Below are positions 14,203 through 17,710 of a stretch of 17,710 nucleotides of DNA, piece after piece (positions within the stretch are counted from its first letter, which is position 1; every line of letters starts with the position of its first letter). The stretch is from an uncultured Collinsella sp. GTDB lineage: Bacteria; Actinomycetota; Coriobacteriia; Coriobacteriales; Coriobacteriaceae. Location: the NCBI GenBank assembly GCA_958403205.1, contig CATXWM010000038.1:1-17710 (forward strand), written 5' to 3'. The translations under genes and the position numbers were made by a program. Below the pieces are notes generated by a model that had not been told where the DNA came from, did not search any database, and saw only the letters and a program-made list of their open reading frames with translations.

Positions 14203-15084
14203 TTAAAGGATCTCGATCTCAAAGCCGCGGGTGACGGTCTCCCCCGGCTTGGCCACCAGGCAGCCACGCTTGTGCTCCAGGATATCGTCCTCGTCGGAGC
14301 AGGTGGACAGGCCGCCCCACGGTTCCACGGCCACAAAGTCACCCTCGGGCTTGCTCCACACAATCAGGTACGGCATATCGGGAAACGTCAGGCGCACGCC
14401 CTTGTCCTCGGTCTTCTTGGTCAGCGTAACCACGCGGCTCTCGAGCACGTCGAAGATGGTCTCCGCGAAGTCAAAGAGTTCGTGGGTCAGCGGCAGGTCA
14501 TGGCCAACCATCGGGTTCTTGCTGCGATGCTCAACATCAATCAGGCCCGTCGAGGGAACGGCAGTACAGAGCTCGGCGGCCTCGCGCTGCTCAAAACGGA
14601 GCTCGTAGTCGTCATAGGACTCGCCCTCGTCAAGCGGGCACTTAAAGCCAGGGTGACCGCCCACAAAGAACGGCATGTCCTCGGTGCCCTCATTGGTCAC
14701 CTCGTACGACACGGCCACCTTTTCCGCATCGATCGTGTAACGAGCAACGATCTTAAACGGATACGGGTACTGCTCGAGCAACTCGGCATGGTCGGCAGAG
14801 CTTAGGCTCAGCGCGACCATGTTGTCGCCCTGCTCCTCGAGCTTCCACTCCTGTTTGCGAGCAAAGCCGTGACGGGCAAGCTTGACCTCGCGGCCGCCCA
14901 TGGTCATTGCGCGACCGTCACGAAGGCCGCCGCAGATCGGGAAACAAATGGGCGCCTGCCCCGACCAGACCGCCGGATCACCCTGCCACAAGTACTCACG
15001 GCCGTTGGCCGCAATAGAAGTGAACGACCCGCCCGCCGTGCTCAGTGCTACGCGGATAGAACCGCTATCAAGAACAAACTCCAT
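14203..15084 (-). CDS. lacX: Aldose 1-epimerase family protein, LacX-like
   Basis: A 293-residue protein of the galactose mutarotase-like fold, which interconverts alpha and beta anomers of aldoses. It resembles the LacX branch: YLWQGDPAVWSG (31-42), FPICGGLRDGR (48-58), His72 in RHGFAR, His144 in GGHPGF and a late Glu in VAVEPWGG. These match the positions of the two catalytic histidines and the base in mutarotases. ATG 15084 is chosen over 15117 because GGGAAGG lies just upstream. Its place between lacB and lacC mirrors the presence of lacX in the lactose operons of lactic acid bacteria, though there it follows the other genes. It may feed alpha-galactose to GalK or act on a phosphorylated sugar. 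Confidence 0.88.
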   Translation of the reverse strand: MEFVLDSGSIRVALSTAGGSFTSIAANGREYLWQGDPAVWSGQAPICFPICGGLRDGRAMTMGGREVKLARHGFARKQEWKLEEQGDNMVALSLSSADHAELLEQYPYPFKIVARYTIDAEKVAVSYEVTNEGTEDMPFFVGGHPGFKCPLDEGESYDDYELRFEQREAAELCTAVPSTGLIDVEHRSKNPMVGHDLPLTHELFDFAETIFDVLESRVVTLTKKTEDKGVRLTFPDMPYLIVWSKPEGDFVAVEPWGGLSTCSDEDDILEHKRGCLVAKPGETVTRGFEIEIL

Positions 15085-15134
15085 AGGAGCCTTCCCTTTC
15101 TTACGACAGCCCGCCAAGTCAATAGGGCTGATAG

Positions 15135-15170
15135 AAAACCGGCCCGCGCCCCCTCACAGAAACGCGAGCC
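15135..15170 (-). terminator. Weak terminator or attenuator between lacB and lacX
   Basis: On the minus strand GGCTCGCG and CGCGGGCC form an 8-bp stem (one G·U) with a 14-nt loop, followed by GGTTTTCT. It lies in the 119-nt gap between lacB and lacX and could lower expression of the distal genes or mark a processing site. Confidence 0.4.
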
Positions 15171-15203
15171 GTCAACGGACTAGTTAATTACGCCGGATAC
15201 CCG

Positions 15204-15728
15204 CTAATCGTGGTATTCGCCGCGGTCCCACTTCTCGAGGAACTCGTCAAAGAAGTGCGGGTCGGCCTGAGCCTCGGCGTCGGCCTTGTTGCAGGCATCG
15301 ATCTTGGCGATCAGGGCATCGTGCTCGGGAGTCTTCTCGTAGGGCTCCTCCAGGAAGGCAAGCATGATATCGGCCATCAGGAACTCGCCGGTGATCTTGC
15401 CGCCAAAGCCCACGATGTTGGCGTTGAGCTCGCGACGGGCATACAGGGCAGAGGTCATGTCGCGGACCAGGGCGCAGCGGGCGCCGGGAACCTTGTTGAC
15501 GGCGTTGGTGATGCCGATGCCGGTGCCGCAAAGGGCCACGCCAAAGTCGGCCTTGCCGCTGGCAACAGCCTCGCCCACGGCCTTACCGTAGATGGGATAG
15601 TGCGTACGGGTGTGGCTGTAGGTGCCGCAGTCGAGCACCTTGTAGCCAGCCTGCTCCAGGCGGTCGGCCAGATAGATCTTCTCGTCCGTAACGATATGGT
15701 CGCAACCGATTGCGATGGTCTTCTTCAT
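15204..15728 (-). CDS. lacB: Galactose-6-phosphate isomerase subunit LacB
   Basis: A 174-residue subunit of the heteromeric LacAB isomerase, which converts galactose 6-phosphate to tagatose 6-phosphate. It belongs to the RpiB/LacAB fold. Strongly typical LacB segments are IAIGCDHIVTDEK near the start, GTYSHTRTHYPI, the anion-hole region CGTGIGITNAVNKVPG and ALYARRELNANIVGFGGK. Length agrees with LacB (about 171) rather than LacA. The ATG is preceded by AAAGGA at seven bases. It follows lacA by 63 nt on the same strand. Confidence 0.95.
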   Translation of the reverse strand: MKKTIAIGCDHIVTDEKIYLADRLEQAGYKVLDCGTYSHTRTHYPIYGKAVGEAVASGKADFGVALCGTGIGITNAVNKVPGARCALVRDMTSALYARRELNANIVGFGGKITGEFLMADIMLAFLEEPYEKTPEHDALIAKIDACNKADAEAQADPHFFDEFLEKWDRGEYHD

Positions 15729-15791
15729 CAGAACGTCCTTTCGTCTGAATTCACAAGTTGAGGTAGAAGTTCGAGTTCTCGGTGGCTCTCG

Positions 15792-16220
15792 TTAGGCCAT
15801 CTTGTTGAGCATGTCGACACGGATCTGGTGACGGCCGCCGGCGTACTGGGCGCGCAGGAACTCGCGGGCGATCTTCTTGGCGACCTCGGTGCCCACAACG
15901 CCCGGGCCCATGGTGACCATGCGCGAGCCGTTGTGCTCGCGGGTCATGTAGGCGGAACGCTCGTCGGAAATGTTGGCGACGACCATGCCCTTAATCTTGA
16001 CGGCGGCCATATAGGAGCCGACGCCGTACTTATCGAATGCGAAGCCCTGGGAATCCTTGTGCTCCAGCAGGTCCTTGGCAACGGCGGTCGCGGAATCGAC
16101 AAAGTCCGCGGCAGGGGTCTCGGAATAGTCGACGACCTCGTGACCGTCGGCGATGAGCATCTCCTTGATGGACTCCTTCATCGACATACCGTCGGCATCG
16201 GAAGCGATTACAACCCTCAT
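15792..16220 (-). CDS. lacA: Galactose-6-phosphate isomerase subunit LacA
   Basis: A 142-residue partner of LacB with the same RpiB-like fold. The N-terminus MRVVIASDADGMSMKESIKE is the sugar-phosphate-binding start of the family, and the C-terminal half contains SAYMTREHNGSRMVTMGPGVVG. LacA subunits usually have 141-142 residues, matching here. The classical catalytic Cys-Gly-Thr-Gly is replaced by KYGVGSYM (about residue 64), as LacA subunits commonly lack it. ATG 16220 follows AAGGAGG at five bases. It is the first gene of the lacA-lacB-lacX-lacC set and is preceded by a cluster of TGTTC/GAACA repeats. Confidence 0.93.
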   Translation of the reverse strand: MRVVIASDADGMSMKESIKEMLIADGHEVVDYSETPAADFVDSATAVAKDLLEHKDSQGFAFDKYGVGSYMAAVKIKGMVVANISDERSAYMTREHNGSRMVTMGPGVVGTEVAKKIAREFLRAQYAGGRHQIRVDMLNKMA

Positions 16221-16314
16221 GACATCCTCCTTGAGAGATACGCAGGTGCGTAGTTTCTGTTTGGAAGTGTTGAATCGCGTTCAGGTCCGGGCATCTGAAT
16301 GTGCGGTTCTTCAC

Positions 16315-16390
16315 TGTTCATGTTTATTTGAACACATTCGAACAGTAACTGCAACAACTATTTGTTTATCTTTGTTCTTTTTTGAACAAA
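16315..16390 (-). promoter_or_regulatory. Operator cluster and promoter region upstream of lacA
   Basis: A perfect 20-bp palindrome TTTGTTC-N6-GAACAAA lies at 16371-16390. A second dyad TGTTC-N10-GAACA lies at 16315-16334, and another GAACA at 16340-16344. On the minus strand a TTGCAG (plus 16348-16353) spaced 17 bp from TCAAAT is a modest promoter that the second dyad overlaps. The AT-rich TGTTT/TGTTC pattern fits DeoR-type LacR operators. The binding protein is inference. Confidence 0.5.
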
Positions 16391-16457
16391 TACCGGTCAC
16401 GGATGATTGCTAACCGTTTGAGCCGGGCGCGGACGTAGCGACCATGTGTTCAACAAA

Positions 16458-16493
16458 CAAAAGGGCGGCCAAGAACGTGTCTCGGCCGCCCTT
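16458..16493 (-). terminator. Intrinsic terminator of the membrane protein gene
   Basis: AAGGGCGGCC (16461-16470) and GGCCGCCCTT (16484-16493) pair over 10 bp; on the minus strand the hairpin is followed by TTGTTTG. It is 35 nt past the stop at 16528. Confidence 0.75.
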
Positions 16494-16527
16494 CTTACAG
16501 TTGATCTTCCAAAGAACGCTTTGCCGC

Positions 16528-17541
16528 CTACTCAGACTGCCTGCCCTTCTTGGCGTGCTTGGACGGAGCACTCAGAAAGCGGCCCGTCAAATAGTTCGCC
16601 GGGCCGGAAATATCAATCCCCAGTAGCGTGTGTCCCAGCCACAGAAACGCCGCGAGCACCAGCAGCGGGATAACGCACGAGGTCACGATCATCACAATGA
16701 CGCCTTCGATGAGATCGGTCACTTGCTGCACAATTTCATCGGTCATCTGCTTGGCGCCGCTGGTCACCGACGTGACGAGGCCCGAGGCACCGTCGGCAAG
16801 CTGCTCGAGCACGCTCTTGGACTCTGCGGACTCGGTCTTTTTCTTGCTTGTTTTGGAGCTATCGCTATCTGCCGCACTCGCAGCGTCGGCCGCCTTTTGC
16901 TCAGCCGCCTCGATGCTAACGCAATATGTTTCGTCGACCTTCTGCGACACCCAAACGCTTGCAGGCACCAACGCCATGCCAATTATGGCGACCACCAGCA
17001 CACGCGTTGCCACGCGGCGAATGACCGCGCTCGTGCTCCAGCGTCCGTGAATGCCAAGCGACACCGCGAAGAGTACGAGCGAGAACGGAATCAGGATGCC
17101 CAGCCCGACCGACCATAAAATGGTCAGCAGATATTTTTCGAGGTAGAGCACGGCAAGCACGATACCCAAGTTTCCCGAAAGCTGCGCGAGCTGCTCGGCA
17201 ACTGGCGTTCCCGTATCGCCCGGCAGCGCAGTGATACCCGCAGATAGGGCGACGCACGAGGTTGTGAGCGCCAAAACATTGCCCTTCTTTTGATCGATGA
17301 CCTCGATGGTGGAGTCCCAAGTCTTGGTATCGGCAAAATGCGGACGAGCTACAAAGCCCGACAACAGCGCCAGTACCACGAGCGCAACGATAAAGCCAAT
17401 CTGCAGCTTTTTGTTTGCGCACACGACATCGGACAGGCTGGGCTGCAGCTCGGTTACCGTCGTATGCTCGGTTATCTGGACAGGACGCCCATGAGCCATC
17501 TCGCGCGCATCTGTCTTTTGAATCAATCCGTTGTCCGGCAT
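16528..17541 (-). CDS. Conserved-type membrane protein of unknown function
   Basis: A 337-residue protein I cannot assign a function. Hydrophobic segments lie near 47-64, 88-105, 124-140, 143-163, 179-197 and 278-304. A charged, Ala/Ser/Lys-rich stretch (about 212-245) separates the last two groups, and the tail is basic (KHAKKGRQSE). The segment DQKKGNVLALTTSCVALSAGITALPGDTGTPVAEQLAQLS (83-122) looks like the conserved core; I recall similar unnamed proteins in other gut anaerobes but cannot verify this. ATG 17541 follows AGGAGG at seven bases. It has its own terminator and probable -10, so it seems monocistronic. Confidence 0.8.
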   Translation of the reverse strand: MPDNGLIQKTDAREMAHGRPVQITEHTTVTELQPSLSDVVCANKKLQIGFIVALVVLALLSGFVARPHFADTKTWDSTIEVIDQKKGNVLALTTSCVALSAGITALPGDTGTPVAEQLAQLSGNLGIVLAVLYLEKYLLTILWSVGLGILIPFSLVLFAVSLGIHGRWSTSAVIRRVATRVLVVAIIGMALVPASVWVSQKVDETYCVSIEAAEQKAADAASAADSDSSKTSKKKTESAESKSVLEQLADGASGLVTSVTSGAKQMTDEIVQQVTDLIEGVIVMIVTSCVIPLLVLAAFLWLGHTLLGIDISGPANYLTGRFLSAPSKHAKKGRQSE

Positions 17542-17579
17542 TTGGACACCTCCTCATTCCGGCCTGCATTGCGGATGGA

Positions 17580-17585
17580 AGTATA
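17580..17585 (-). promoter_or_regulatory. Probable -10 of the membrane protein gene
   Basis: On the minus strand TATACT, close to consensus, lies 38 nt before the start codon. No good -35 is seen 17-18 bp upstream. Confidence 0.4.
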
Positions 17586-17640
17586 CCCACCCATCGAAAA
17601 ACCGAACGGGAGGGCGTGCAGAAGCTCCAAGACTGCCCCC

Positions 17641-17709
17641 AACGACTAGTCGTTTAAGAACGTCCATTACAGTCGAAATTGTCAGCCCGGGACCGTCTCG
17701 GGCTACGAT
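17641..17709. repeat. Right end repeat, inverted copy of the left end
   Basis: Positions 17656-17709 are the exact reverse complement of 1-54. Beyond the identity the core GACTAGTC (17644-17651) is also shared, after four mismatches. Here the stem half AAACGACTAGTCGTT is a perfect palindrome, but the outer arm present at 71-91 is missing, so this copy is truncated on its inner side. Confidence 0.85.
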
Positions 17710-17710
17710 T

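Larger units (their letters stand above)
16221..16527. other. Intergenic region between lacA and the orphan membrane protein gene
   Basis: This 307-bp stretch contains the AT-rich operator cluster of the lac operon (16315-16390) and the terminator of the upstream membrane protein gene (16461-16493). No ORF with a ribosome site is convincing. Confidence 0.6.

Noticed and set aside
1..17709. The whole window as a composite transposon
   Set aside because: Despite inverted end repeats there is no transposase, integrase, resolvase or target duplication visible, and a third copy of the repeat core lies inside the segment.

Overview
The window reads as chromosomal DNA of a high-GC, strictly anaerobic gut bacterium of the Coriobacteriia, most likely Collinsella or a close relative. 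That placement is an inference. It rests on GC-rich third codon positions, a combined tagatose-6-phosphate and Leloir galactose gene set, a flavodiiron protein, a BceAB-type ABC exporter, and many palindromic intergenic repeats. I could not run a search to confirm it.

Layout, left to right. Positions 1-452 hold no gene. They contain an end repeat, a fold-back element and the terminator of a minus-strand ABC exporter operon (ATPase 2680-3465, BceB-like permease 453-2690). Divergent from it is a plus-strand gene (3614-4600) encoding a fused Nudix hydrolase and Vsr-type endonuclease. A gene-poor stretch follows (4601-5305), with one doubtful small ORF and a 125-bp nested palindrome that includes a terminator. 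Next come a class II sugar-bisphosphate aldolase (minus, 5306-6163), a divergent DeoR regulator (plus, 6498-7301), a flavodiiron protein (minus, 7376-8536) and a LacI regulator (minus, 8666-9697). The LacI gene is divergent from galK-galT (plus, 10036-12860). After a structured 350-bp gap come lacC, a lacX-like epimerase gene, lacB and lacA, all on the minus strand and read as lacA-lacB-lacX-lacC (16220 to 13212). An orphan membrane protein gene (minus, 16528-17541) closes the window.

Functionally, 5306-16220 is a galactose-utilisation region. LacAB, LacC and the aldolase (in the LacD role) could take galactose-6-phosphate to triose phosphates. GalK, GalT and the epimerase handle free galactose by the Leloir route. 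Two regulators of different families (DeoR and LacI) sit beside repeated operator-like sequences. No transporter, beta-galactosidase, phospho-beta-galactosidase or galE is present.

The most unusual items are the Nudix-Vsr fusion, the exact 54-bp inverted repeat at the two window ends with a related palindrome at 12960-13030, and several strongly folded intergenic elements. The end repeats could mark contig breaks in a dispersed repeat rather than a mobile unit.
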